A stretch of DNA of 42,115 nt from Candidatus Enterococcus stercoripullorum (GTDB lineage: Bacteria; Bacillota; Bacilli; Lactobacillales; Enterococcaceae), in NCBI GenBank assembly GCA_019120335.1, contig DWVH01000013.1, forward strand, positions 1 to 42,115, in the 5' to 3' direction. The notes under the pieces were generated by a model. That model made no database searches. It saw only the letters and a list, made by a program, of their open reading frames with translations, and had not been told where the DNA came from. This document shows, in pieces, positions 1-8,782 of this stretch; the stretch's first letter is position 1, and every line of letters begins with the position of its first letter. Both the position numbers and the translations under genes were made by a program.

Positions 1-77
1 GCAGCTAGTTCATCAATGACTGCTTGTACATCATTTGTTTTTACTTCTTCTACTACTGTTTCATTTTTCTTAGCCAT
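1..77 (-). CDS. adhE: N-terminal fragment of probable bifunctional aldehyde/alcohol dehydrogenase AdhE
   Basis: Only the first 25 codons are in the window, starting from the ATG at 75-77, with a strong AGGAGG ribosome site at 84-89. The peptide begins MAKKNETVVEEVKTNDVQ and runs off the left edge. The assignment to AdhE (acetyl-CoA to ethanol, NADH-oxidising, cytoplasmic) is inference. It rests on the neighbour order adhE-yajC-tgt that I recall for Enterococcus faecalis and on two Rex-type redox operators around the promoter. The fragment itself is too short to show a domain. Confidence 0.5.
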   Translation of the reverse strand, partial: MAKKNETVVEEVKTNDVQAVIDELA

Positions 78-108
78 ATGGTTCCTCCTGCGCTTTCGCA
101 TATTTTTT

Positions 109-183
109 TGTTAACCATTTCACACGTTTAATATACAACAGTAAAAAAGATTTGTAAATAGATTTCTGTGATTTTTTTCACGA
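109..183 (-). promoter_or_regulatory. adhE promoter flanked by two Rex-like operators
   Basis: On the minus strand there is a -35 TTTACA (153-158), a 17-bp spacer and a -10 TATATT (130-135). A near-perfect Rex box, CTGTGA-N6-TCACGA, lies at 166-183, just upstream of the -35. A weaker one, TGTGAAATGGTTAACA, lies at 109-124, over the expected start site. Rex represses fermentation genes such as adhE when NADH is low. The remaining sequence to 403 is very AT-rich, and I see nothing else in it. Confidence 0.6.
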
Positions 184-403
184 TTTTTATAAATATATCA
201 AACTCCATATATATTTATCGCTAAAAACCTCTATATATAAATATATTTATAGAAAATAAAATATCATTATACCTAATTGAGAAATGTTATCACTTTTATT
301 TTACTTTTTATATCTGTATTTTAACAACTTTTTTAAAATTGAAAAACTTTTCACATTTTCAGGTAATTTTCAAAAAAAAGAATTCATAGTTAATTGCACA
401 CAA

Positions 404-445
404 GAAAAGGCTGAAAAACCCGTCCTCGAATCTTTCAGCCTTTTC
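404..445 (-). terminator. Terminator of the tgt-yajC operon
   Basis: A 13-bp perfect stem (GAAAAGGCTGAAA at 404-416 with TTTCAGCCTTTTC at 433-445) lies 20 nt beyond the yajC stop. The A/T-rich arms give a U-tract in either direction, so it may also stop reads from the left. Confidence 0.8.
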
Positions 446-464
446 TACAGCTCTATTAAGCAAA

Positions 465-776
465 TTATTCTGTTTCTTCTACCGTTTCAGTAGTTTTTTC
501 TTCAGTTTGAACAGTAGCTGGTGCAGTCACTGTACGAATCGCATTACGATCAAATTCTAAGATGACCCCTTCGCAATCGATGTCCACAGTATTTGCTGAT
601 TCATTAATCGCAGCAATCACCCCATGAAGACCACCGATAGTTACTACTTTGCTACCTGGTTTCATATTATTTAGTAATTCTTCTCTTTGTTGTTGTTGTT
701 TCTTTTGTGAACGAGACATGAAGAACATCATCCCACCAAAAAGAATCAACATAGGTAAAATTGATATTAAATTCAA
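465..776 (-). CDS. yajC: Preprotein translocase subunit YajC
   Basis: A 103-residue protein with one N-terminal membrane segment (about residues 3-20), then a basic, Gln-rich stretch (SRSQKKQQQQREE). The YajC core follows (MKPGSKVVTIGGLHGVIAAI, about 38-57) and the tail is acidic. YajC is the small accessory subunit of the SecDF-YajC complex at the cytoplasmic membrane. It lies 49 bp downstream of tgt and is probably co-transcribed with it, as in many Firmicutes. It is the housekeeping copy. A divergent paralogue lies in the glycosaminoglycan PTS operon at 13968-14273. Confidence 0.93.
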   Translation of the reverse strand: MNLISILPMLILFGGMMFFMSRSQKKQQQQREELLNNMKPGSKVVTIGGLHGVIAAINESANTVDIDCEGVILEFDRNAIRTVTAPATVQTEEKTTETVEETE

Positions 777-825
777 ATTCTGACATTTCCTTTCTTTTCA
801 ATGATACAGACTTATTCTATCATAT

Positions 826-2007
<1,182 letters not shown>

Positions 2008-2035
2008 TTACCCTACTTCAAATCGTCTTAATAGG

Positions 2036-2109
2036 CAAAAAAACTTGCAAAACACCTTTAAGACCAATTGCAAAGTTAATGATATCGGTTCTCACAATGT
2101 TTTGCAAGT
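2036..2109 (-). terminator. Long-loop terminator of the discoidin-like gene
   Basis: Perfect 11-bp inverted repeat, ACTTGCAAAAC at 2043-2053 and GTTTTGCAAGT at 2099-2109. On the minus strand it is followed at once by seven T residues. The loop is unusually long (45 nt). Confidence 0.65.
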
Positions 2110-2123
2110 AATATTAAGTAACT

Positions 2124-2945
2124 TTAACCTTCCCAGCCAAAACACTCTAACTGAATTAACGCTGGAAATGGTGAGTCATCTTCGTGCTTGATCAAATCTT
2201 TTAACACCACTTTTTGTGTCACATGTTCAGTTAAATTAAACGCTTGAACCTCAGATGATTTCACCAACGACAAACTTTCGGAGCCATCATCGAAAACCAA
2301 AGTCGCTTGCGTCCAATAAGAATCATGTGGAAAATCAGCACGTAACACTAAATGGCAGCGATTAATCTTCACTTTTCGGCCAAAGTCAATCGTTAATGCG
2401 GCATCAGCTTGTTGGTTAATCCCCCATGATTGGAATGGATATTTGCCATGGCCCAGACTCGCATAACCACCATCAATTGTATTTTTTGCAAAAAAGACAG
2501 ATTCCCCACGCGTTTCAACATTTGCACTAGCATGTGGATAAGCACCAGACGCTTGTTCTTGGTCGTGTGGATTATAGGCAAGATTTTTATACTGACTTAT
2601 TTCAAAATCATAAGCTTTACGTACATATACACTGTGATTTTTAGCCATAAACAAGTATTCCGGTGAAGCTAAACGTTTTTCTTCAGTAAAGAGTATTGGA
2701 AAACGCCAAGTACTTGATGGAATATACATAAAAGTAGGGGGTAAAGTTTCATCCATCTTAACCACAAAATAGTTTCCTTCATTTTCTAGCTCAACTTCAA
2801 AATAATCTCCTTCTTGAAAAGCATGCTCCTTCCAAGCTAAAACCGCCATATTCTCAGAAGCAGCCGTTAAGCGCACCAACCGTTCCCCTTTGTAGTAGTA
2901 TTCAACAACCTCATCTTTGCTATTTTTCAAATGAATTTTAATCAC
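2124..2945 (-). CDS. Uncharacterised protein with C-terminal discoidin-like (F5/8 type C) sugar-binding fold
   Basis: A 273-residue soluble protein with no signal peptide or membrane segment. I do not recognise a named family for its N-terminal 115 residues, which look beta-rich. Residues about 140-265 resemble a galactose-binding-like jelly roll. The visible cues are ASANVETRGESVFFAKNTID, YPFQSWGINQQADAALTIDF and HLVLRADFPHDSYWTQATLV, a pattern typical of F5/8 type C domains. The start is GTG at 2943-2945, behind GAGG with 7-nt spacing. It lies downstream of the GntR gene but beyond a terminator, so it is expressed separately or by read-through. The context suggests a cytoplasmic helper in galactoside or glycosaminoglycan use; this is inference. 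Confidence 0.65.
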   Translation of the reverse strand: MIKIHLKNSKDEVVEYYYKGERLVRLTAASENMAVLAWKEHAFQEGDYFEVELENEGNYFVVKMDETLPPTFMYIPSSTWRFPILFTEEKRLASPEYLFMAKNHSVYVRKAYDFEISQYKNLAYNPHDQEQASGAYPHASANVETRGESVFFAKNTIDGGYASLGHGKYPFQSWGINQQADAALTIDFGRKVKINRCHLVLRADFPHDSYWTQATLVFDDGSESLSLVKSSEVQAFNLTEHVTQKVVLKDLIKHEDDSPFPALIQLECFGWEG

Positions 2946-2978
2946 AATTTTTCCTCATTTCCTTTATTATATTTGCTT

Positions 2979-3009
2979 AAAAAAGATATCTTGGCTTAAC
3001 ACCAAGATA
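2979..3009 (-). terminator. Terminator after the GntR regulator gene
   Basis: An 8-bp perfect stem (TATCTTGG at 2987-2994 with CCAAGATA at 3002-3009), followed on the minus strand by TCTTTTTT. Confidence 0.8.
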
Positions 3010-3018
3010 CATTTTGCA

Positions 3019-3750
3019 TTAATTTCTAATATGTCTAATCTGATAGTGAAATTGATCGGCTCTGGCAACACTTAATGTATATTCGATGACTTCATTATCA
3101 ATATTATAAGTCGTACGCACTAAATTCAATACTGCAGAACCTTCTTCTATGTCGAGATAAGCCATATCTTTATTTCGCACAATGCTAGCATAAAATTCTT
3201 CATCCGCGATATGAACCACCTGCTGATAATCCTGTGAAAACAAGTCATATAACGGCTTACTTTCCAACAAAGCTTGGGTTAGGTGCCAAAATTTTTTGAC
3301 AGGCAGATAGGTTCTTTCCAACATCATCGGCTCATCATCAGCCAAGCGCAATCGTTTCATCTTATATAAAGGCTCACCTATTGAAACTTGCAATTTGTTA
3401 GCAAAATATTTATTGGCTTCTCTCGTTTCAAATTCTAAAATGACCGTTTTAGGCGTCTTACCTAATGCTTTGGTCTGTTCTGTGAAACTATAAGCACTCG
3501 TAATATTTTTAGCAGACTTAGATAAATCAGATACATAAGTTCCCTTACCATGCCGTCTGTAGATATAGCCCATTTTCTCTAATTCCTGCAATGCTAAACG
3601 TACTGTGGTGCGACTTAATCCATATCGATTGGATAGTTCACGTTCAGATTCTAATTTTGTATTTGGTTCTAATTCCGTTTCAATCTTTTCTTTTAATAAA
3701 TCAACCAATTGATCATATAATGGCTGCTTACTATTAAACATCGCCACCAT
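3019..3750 (-). CDS. GntR-family (HutC/UTRA type) transcriptional regulator of the amino-sugar/galactoside operon
   Basis: A 243-residue DNA-binding regulator. It has an N-terminal GntR winged helix-turn-helix (about residues 8-75, with LESERELSNRYGLSRTTVR and the wing RRHGKGTYV). A UTRA effector domain follows (about 95-238, with EPLYKMKRLRLADDEPMMLE and IEYTLSVARADQFHYQI). Such regulators sense phosphorylated sugars, often amino-sugar phosphates. The start at 3750 is chosen because GGAG lies 8 nt upstream; an internal ATG at 3741 is possible. It lies downstream of lacD with a terminator between them. Two AGTATAA repeats 23 bp apart (3783 and 3806) in its leader may be its own operator. It probably controls the bgaC-PTS-agaS-lacD genes. 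Confidence 0.9.
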   Translation of the reverse strand: MVAMFNSKQPLYDQLVDLLKEKIETELEPNTKLESERELSNRYGLSRTTVRLALQELEKMGYIYRRHGKGTYVSDLSKSAKNITSAYSFTEQTKALGKTPKTVILEFETREANKYFANKLQVSIGEPLYKMKRLRLADDEPMMLERTYLPVKKFWHLTQALLESKPLYDLFSQDYQQVVHIADEEFYASIVRNKDMAYLDIEEGSAVLNLVRTTYNIDNEVIEYTLSVARADQFHYQIRHIRN

Positions 3751-3824
3751 CTCATTTGCTCCTTTCTCCTCTATTCAACAGTAGTATAACAGATTGCACG
3801 AAAAAAGTATAAGACTATATATAG

Positions 3825-3885
3825 CAAAAAAGCTAATTTTCCTTTACAAACTCGAAAAATAGAATGTAAACGAGAACTAGCTTTC
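3825..3885 (-). terminator. Terminator of the bgaC-PTS-agaS-lacD operon
   Basis: A long imperfect stem of about 20 bp (AAAGCTAGTT... paired with ...AATTAGCTTT, including G-U pairs) ends in a T-run on the minus strand. It lies 13 nt past the lacD stop. Confidence 0.75.
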
Positions 3886-3897
3886 AATCCTAATAAA

Positions 3898-4869
3898 TTA
3901 CAATTTCACCGGTGTCGCAGTTACCTTTAATACTTCATTTAATTCTTCAATATTTTTGCGTCCTTGTGTTTGTAACCAGTCTCTTACTTGTGCCTCGTCT
4001 CCTGTAACAAAAGGTTTAACACCATCTGCCCAAGTCGCACGTCCGCATAACACACCATTAAAGGTCGAACCTGCATCATGAGCAAAACGTAAAGTATCTT
4101 GGAATAAACTAGCTGACACACCGGCACTTAAGAAGATAAATGGTAAGTTGGTTGCTTCACTTTGTTCTTTAAAGTACTTCGCAGCTTCTTCTTTAGTATA
4201 AACGACTTCACCTTTTGCAAAGCCCTCGACATATTTCATATTGACTGGAACTTCCACTTTCAATACATCCACTTGATAACGTGGTTTTGAAAATTCTTTC
4301 ATCATTTCAATTACCTTATGTGGTTTCACTTTAGCAAATTCTTTAGAGCCGTTGTCCGCATTGTTCGCATCATATGAAAGCAATTCTAAGTAAAATGGCA
4401 TTTCTTCTGCGGCACATTCGCTACCAATTCTCTCCACAAAGGCATGTTTTTGTTCATTAATTTCTTTATCTTCATCTACATCATAGTAAAGCAAGAATTT
4501 AACGGCATCAGCTCCTTGTTCTTTGATACGTTTAGCTGACCAGACAGATAATAAATCTGGCAAACGTCCAGGCACCGTTGCATCATACCCGGTTTTTTCA
4601 TAAGCAATAAGTAAACCGCTATTTTCAGCACGTACTTTACTTGCTGGTAAACCATATTCTGGATCGAGCAAAATAGAAGATGCATAAGGCGTTAGTTCTT
4701 CACTAACTAACTCTTTAAAGCGTTCAATATCTCCTGCTTTAGGTTCAAAATCTAAAGCTCTCATCATTTTCTTCAAAGCTCCTCTTTGGTCAATAGCTAA
4801 AGCAGCAATAACTCCTTCTTCACTCATTAAATTTTTCATTGCTTGTGTTTTTCCTGCTGTTAAAGTCAT
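3898..4869 (-). CDS. lacD: Tagatose 1,6-bisphosphate aldolase, LacD type
   Basis: A 323-residue class I aldolase that splits tagatose 1,6-bisphosphate into dihydroxyacetone phosphate and glyceraldehyde-3-phosphate. LacD hallmarks are the N-terminal [46 protein letters not shown], the segment [11 protein letters not shown] that holds the Schiff-base lysine, and [12 protein letters not shown]. The reading frame is open to 4920 (17 more codons), but that would overlap agaS. The ATG at 4869 gives the usual LacD N-terminus and length. It is the last enzyme of the operon. The tagatose-6-phosphate kinase LacC that should feed it is not in the window. Confidence 0.94.
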   Translation of the reverse strand: MTLTAGKTQAMKNLMSEEGVIAALAIDQRGALKKMMRALDFEPKAGDIERFKELVSEELTPYASSILLDPEYGLPASKVRAENSGLLIAYEKTGYDATVPGRLPDLLSVWSAKRIKEQGADAVKFLLYYDVDEDKEINEQKHAFVERIGSECAAEEMPFYLELLSYDANNADNGSKEFAKVKPHKVIEMMKEFSKPRYQVDVLKVEVPVNMKYVEGFAKGEVVYTKEEAAKYFKEQSEATNLPFIFLSAGVSASLFQDTLRFAHDAGSTFNGVLCGRATWADGVKPFVTGDEAQVRDWLQTQGRKNIEELNEVLKVTATPVKL

Positions 4870-4903
4870 ATTCTCGTCATTCCCCTTTTCAAAACTACTA
4901 CAC

Positions 4904-6061
4904 TTAGACTTGATATTCATGAATAGTTACACCTTTTACAACCCGATTGACGGTACCTGTTGGTGAAGGTGTATCTGGTAAATTGCCAATCTTGACAGAA
5001 GCGAGTAAGGCAATCGTTTGTGCAAAAACAATATATGGTAATACTAAATAGCCACTTGGTAAGATTACTTTTGAATCAAAGACAAATGATTGACCTTCAT
5101 AATTTAAGTCATTTTCTTGTGTCAACGCAGTTACTTGTTTAGCAATTCCATCGCGATAAATTTCATTTAACACATCCACATCGTATTGTCGTGTATAAGA
5201 ATGATTGTTTACAAAACCGAATACAAGTGATTTTTCATTAATAAATGATTTTGGTCCATGACGAAATCCCATGGAAGAATCAAAGACGGTCGCAATTTTA
5301 CCTGCAGTCAATTCCAATACTTTTAATTGTGCTTCTCTTGTTAAGCCAGCTAAACAACCAGATCCTAAATAAATAATTCTTTCAAATGGTTGATCGACAA
5401 TAGCTTGTAAAGTTGCTTCATTATCATAAACTTGACTAGCCATCACTTCTGCTTGACGAACATAGTCTTGCTTTTCTTCTAAAGCTGTTTGGTCAAATAA
5501 TAGTAAAGTTGCTAAATACATACAACTGAAGCTTCCCGTCATCGCAAAACCAGCGTCATTGGAACGTTCAGGCATCAAAAATACATAACTATTCTCATCC
5601 TCTTGACACAACTGTGCTAGCTGTCCTTCTTTCGCACAAGTAATCGCCAAATGATAGCAATCTTTTACCAATTGATTAGCAAGATTAACCGCTGCAATAC
5701 TTTCAGGACTATTTCCACTTCTAGCAAAAGATACTAAAAGTGTAGGTTCATCAGGAAATAGATAATCTAAAGGGCTAGCCACAATATCCGTTGTCGCATA
5801 ACTGTGGAAAATAAATCGATTTGTATCAGCTTTTTGATTTAAATAAGGCACCAAGGTATCACCCACATATTGGGAAGTCCCCGCACCAGTAAAAATCACG
5901 CGCACACGACCATTGATTTGACTGATAAATTCTTTTATTTCTTTTTCTTGAGCTGTAAAACTTACTAATAATTCTTCCCACAATTCAGGCTCTTGATGAA
6001 TTTCGCGAGTCGTAATTTCAGCTCCTAATTTTTCTAATTCTTCCTTTGATAATTGGAACAT
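4904..6061 (-). CDS. agaS: AgaS-type sugar isomerase/deaminase (two SIS domains)
   Basis: A 385-residue cytoplasmic enzyme with two sugar-isomerase (SIS) domains (about residues 40-200 and 215-370). Visible motifs are [50 protein letters not shown] and [14 protein letters not shown]. AgaS converts galactosamine-6-phosphate to tagatose-6-phosphate plus ammonia. That step leads to the LacD reaction of the adjacent gene. The 93-nt gap to the PTS IIA gene upstream holds a 15-bp perfect hairpin, so its expression may differ from that of the transporter. An N-acetylgalactosamine-6-phosphate deacetylase is needed and is not seen here. Confidence 0.92.
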   Translation of the reverse strand: MFQLSKEELEKLGAEITTREIHQEPELWEELLVSFTAQEKEIKEFISQINGRVRVIFTGAGTSQYVGDTLVPYLNQKADTNRFIFHSYATTDIVASPLDYLFPDEPTLLVSFARSGNSPESIAAVNLANQLVKDCYHLAITCAKEGQLAQLCQEDENSYVFLMPERSNDAGFAMTGSFSCMYLATLLLFDQTALEEKQDYVRQAEVMASQVYDNEATLQAIVDQPFERIIYLGSGCLAGLTREAQLKVLELTAGKIATVFDSSMGFRHGPKSFINEKSLVFGFVNNHSYTRQYDVDVLNEIYRDGIAKQVTALTQENDLNYEGQSFVFDSKVILPSGYLVLPYIVFAQTIALLASVKIGNLPDTPSPTGTVNRVVKGVTIHEYQV

Positions 6062-6089
6062 AATAATCCTCCACTCTTTAAAAATAAGT

Positions 6090-6141
6090 GTCGCAGTTTA
6101 GAAAAAGGATGACTTGAATGCACAACTTTCTAAACTGCGAC
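6090..6141 (-). promoter_or_regulatory. Intercistronic hairpin between PTS IIA and agaS
   Basis: A perfect 15-bp stem (GTCGCAGTTTAGAAA at 6090-6104 with TTTCTAAACTGCGAC at 6127-6141) with a 22-nt loop. It is followed on the minus strand by ACTTATTTTTAAAG. It could act as a leaky terminator or as an RNA-processing or stabilising hairpin that sets transporter expression above enzyme expression. Confidence 0.7.
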
Positions 6142-6154
6142 CTTTTAAACTTCT

Positions 6155-6556
6155 TTATTCATCCTCATCGTCTGAATCTTGTAAGATGATTTCATTAATA
6201 TGATGAATATTATCTTTACCATATCCAACTAAATCTACTTCTTGATCAAGTAGCACACCGTTTAAAAAGCCAATCACCATCGGCATATTCATGCCGGCAT
6301 AACATTGGATATCTTGTCCTTCTAAAATCATTTTTGAAATGACATTTGCTGGTGTTCCCCCAAGTAAATCAGCTAAAACAACATAGTCTTCAAGATTTTT
6401 CACCACATCTTCAAATTTAGCTCGAAATTCGGCTTGCCCTTCTTCAGGTAAAAAACAAACAGTGTGAATACAATCCTGAGGCCCCATAATCATTTCAGTT
6501 GATTTTTTCAATTCTTCAGCAAATTTGCCATGACTAATTAGCACTAACTGCTTCAT
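6155..6556 (-). CDS. Mannose-family PTS EIIA component (galactosamine/galacto-N-biose type)
   Basis: A 133-residue soluble phosphocarrier. The N-terminus MKQLVLISHGKFAEELKKS carries the phosphorylated histidine His9, and VVLADLLGGTPANVISKM is the second family signature. It ends in an acidic tail (DSDDEDE). The frame stays open 13 codons further upstream, but the ATG at 6556 overlaps the IID stop as TAATG and gives the normal N-terminus, so it is preferred. It takes phosphate from HPr and passes it to the IIB encoded at 8279-8764. The gene order IIB-IIC-IID-IIA-agaS after bgaC matches the pneumococcal bgaC operon. Confidence 0.93.
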   Translation of the reverse strand: MKQLVLISHGKFAEELKKSTEMIMGPQDCIHTVCFLPEEGQAEFRAKFEDVVKNLEDYVVLADLLGGTPANVISKMILEGQDIQCYAGMNMPMVIGFLNGVLLDQEVDLVGYGKDNIHHINEIILQDSDDEDE

Positions 6557-7374
6557 TATTTCATACCAAAGATAAAGTAACCCGCAGCAGAGCAACCTAA
6601 TGCAAGTAAGATGATAATCAAGATAGCTTTTGTTGAAGTCATGCCTTTACGTCCTAAAATCCAGAAGATAAATCCTGTGAAGACTGCTGGCACGATACGA
6701 GGGAAAATCATATTAATTAAATCTTGAATATCGATCACTTTATCACCAATTGTTGGTTTCCATGAAATATCAAAGTTAATCATTGTAGCAATTAAAGCAC
6801 CTACCATGAATACCCCCATTACTGAAGCAGAATCAACTAATGCAGTTGATTTATCACGCATGGTGGTTACTAATTTAACCCCTTCTTTGTATGCAAACTC
6901 TAATTGTTTCCAACGGAAGACGTTAATTGCAACGGTTACAGCTACCCATAACAGGACGCCCCATGGTTGACCTTGGATGGCTAAAGTAGCAGCAATTGAA
7001 CCCATAATAGCTGGGACTAATGATCCAAAAATAGAGTCCCCAATTGGTGCGAACGGTCCCATCAAACCGGTCTTAATACCGTTGACCGCGTCTTTAGATT
7101 CCACACCATCTGTTTCTTCTAACGCTAAATCAATACCAGTGATAATTGTATGGAAGAAGTTAGAAGTATTAAAGAATTGGGTATGCAATTTCATCATTTC
7201 TTTTAATTCTGGTGTACCATCGCCATACATTTTTCGAAGTTGAGGTAAAATGATATATAGATAACCAGAACCTTGCATACGTTCATAGTTCCAACCTAAT
7301 TGATAAGTGAACAAACTACGCTTATTAATTTGCGTAAAATCTTCTTTGGTTAATTTATAGTTAGATTTCGTCAT
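6556..7374 (-). CDS. Mannose-family PTS EIID membrane component
   Basis: A 272-residue protein of the EIID (AgaD/ManZ) family. It starts MTKSNYKLTKEDFTQINKRS and has the family stretch YQLGWNYERMQGSGYLYII, then GLMGPFAPIGDSIFGSLVP. C-terminal membrane segments lie at about residues 165-185 and 215-270. With IIC it forms the sugar channel. The frame is open to 7434, but the ATG at 7374 gives the standard N-terminus, with GTGGGGA upstream inside the IIC gene. That gives a 14-nt overlap, a sign of translational coupling. Confidence 0.92.
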   Translation of the reverse strand: MTKSNYKLTKEDFTQINKRSLFTYQLGWNYERMQGSGYLYIILPQLRKMYGDGTPELKEMMKLHTQFFNTSNFFHTIITGIDLALEETDGVESKDAVNGIKTGLMGPFAPIGDSIFGSLVPAIMGSIAATLAIQGQPWGVLLWVAVTVAINVFRWKQLEFAYKEGVKLVTTMRDKSTALVDSASVMGVFMVGALIATMINFDISWKPTIGDKVIDIQDLINMIFPRIVPAVFTGFIFWILGRKGMTSTKAILIIILLALGCSAAGYFIFGMK

Positions 7375-8251
7375 CTTCAATTTCCCCACTTTCTGCATTA
7401 TTTGAAGAAGTTGGTGTAGCTGCAGCATTGCCACTACGTTGAGTAGCTGTATAACGTAAAACTGCTAAGAACAAACCAATGATAGCTATACCAATCATAG
7501 GTAAAGCTTTGAACGCTCCACCATTAAAGTCTTTCACAACACCTGCTACTGCGCCACCTAAAGTTTGGATATTTGCAAAAATGACTGTTAGCATAGCTGT
7601 CAATCCAAATCCTAAAGCCAAGTAATGCAAGTTGCGTTTAATTGGTAAGTAGTGAAGTAAGATAGCAAACCCTAGACCAGGTAACATTCTAGCAGCTAAA
7701 GTTAAGCCATCAGCTAACCATTTCACGTCATTGACAAAGTTCACTAATGTTTCTACTAATCCACTACCAAATGCCAAAGCAAGGAAGACTGGCAAAGCAC
7801 GTGATAAAGCCCACGGAATAGCACCTAGCAAGTAATTTCGTTCAATCCCTTTATAGTCAAATCTTTCAACCGCAGCATCAATTCTATGAGCGAAGAATGT
7901 AGTTGAGAAACGTCCTAAGATATCTGTGTATACAAGTAAAGCAGCAACTGGTACGGCAATGGTTGAGATTGCGATTTCAGGATCAATTCCTTGTGCTACT
8001 GAAAAGGCTGTAGCTAAAACTGCCCCAGAAGTCGCATCGATTCTTGACGCACCCCCAAAAGTACCAACACCTAAAACTACGAGTTGCAAGCCCCCACCGA
8101 TGATTAAACCAGTTTTCATATCGCCCATAATTAAACCAGAAATAAGTCCTGCGAATACTGGAGAACCTGCTGATGACACAATCGTCAACTCATCACAGAT
8201 TTGATAAGCTGAGTACAACGTTAATAATAGAATTTGCCACCAATGAATCAT
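7361..8251 (-). CDS. Mannose-family PTS EIIC membrane component
   Basis: A 296-residue integral membrane protein of the EIIC-sorbose/mannose family with several hydrophobic segments. Family marks are AGLISGLIMGDMKTGLIIGG near residue 35 and GGASRIDATSGAVLATAFSV near 65. The C-terminal tail is hydrophilic and acidic (about residues 270-296, Asn/Ser/Glu/Asp-rich) and longer than usual. It is preceded by AAGGAGGAG. It forms the translocation path for the amino-sugar or disaccharide substrate together with IID. Confidence 0.92.
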   Translation of the reverse strand: MIHWWQILLLTLYSAYQICDELTIVSSAGSPVFAGLISGLIMGDMKTGLIIGGGLQLVVLGVGTFGGASRIDATSGAVLATAFSVAQGIDPEIAISTIAVPVAALLVYTDILGRFSTTFFAHRIDAAVERFDYKGIERNYLLGAIPWALSRALPVFLALAFGSGLVETLVNFVNDVKWLADGLTLAARMLPGLGFAILLHYLPIKRNLHYLALGFGLTAMLTVIFANIQTLGGAVAGVVKDFNGGAFKALPMIGIAIIGLFLAVLRYTATQRSGNAAATPTSSNNAESGEIEDDEI

Positions 8252-8278
8252 AAGAAAACTCCTCCTTTATCATTTTCA

Positions 8279-8764
8279 CTATTTCACTTTGGCTAACAAT
8301 GGCATGAAGTCTTTTGCTGTATCTCCAGGAACCATTTGTGCATATAAATGAACTCCTTTAGCATCAAGCGCTTCAAATGCCTCAATATCTTTGTCCACGA
8401 CATTAATACTACGAGTAACTTGTCTGGTTTCTGGCGTTTGTGACATATTACCGACATTTAATTCTTTCAATGGCACGCCATATTCCACAAGTCTTAAGAA
8501 GCGGTCTGGATATCGTGCAACAATCAATAATCGTTGAGAATCATATTTGCCCGCAAGAATATTATTTGCTGCCTTTTCCACTGGCAAGATACTTAATTTA
8601 ACTCCAGCTGGACATGCAAGTTTCAAACCACTTTTTTCAATGTCATTTTGAGCAACTTCATCATCAATTACCATAATTCGACTAATATTTAATTTTGTTG
8701 TCCATAAATTTGCTACTTGACCATGAATTAATCGTCCATCAATTCGTGTACCAATAATTGCCAT
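8279..8764 (-). CDS. Mannose-family PTS EIIB component
   Basis: A 161-residue cytoplasmic phosphotransfer protein. The motif GTRIDGRLIHGQVANLW holds the phosphorylated His14. VPLKELNVGNMSQTPETRQV and RSINVVDKDIEAFEALDAKG are also family-typical. It accepts phosphate from IIA and gives it to the incoming sugar. It lies 18 bp after bgaC, so hydrolase and transporter are one transcript. Confidence 0.93.
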   Translation of the reverse strand: MAIIGTRIDGRLIHGQVANLWTTKLNISRIMVIDDEVAQNDIEKSGLKLACPAGVKLSILPVEKAANNILAGKYDSQRLLIVARYPDRFLRLVEYGVPLKELNVGNMSQTPETRQVTRSINVVDKDIEAFEALDAKGVHLYAQMVPGDTAKDFMPLLAKVK

Positions 8765-8782
8765 AACTATCGCCTCTCTTAA

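Noticed and set aside
284-493. 69-codon plus-strand frame
   Set aside because: Low-complexity Phe/Leu-rich translation of AT-rich intergenic DNA; it runs through the yajC terminator into antisense yajC and has no ribosome site.
4870-4920. Longer lacD start at 4920
   Set aside because: Adds 17 residues not seen in the family and overlaps agaS; ATG 4869 gives the standard LacD N-terminus.
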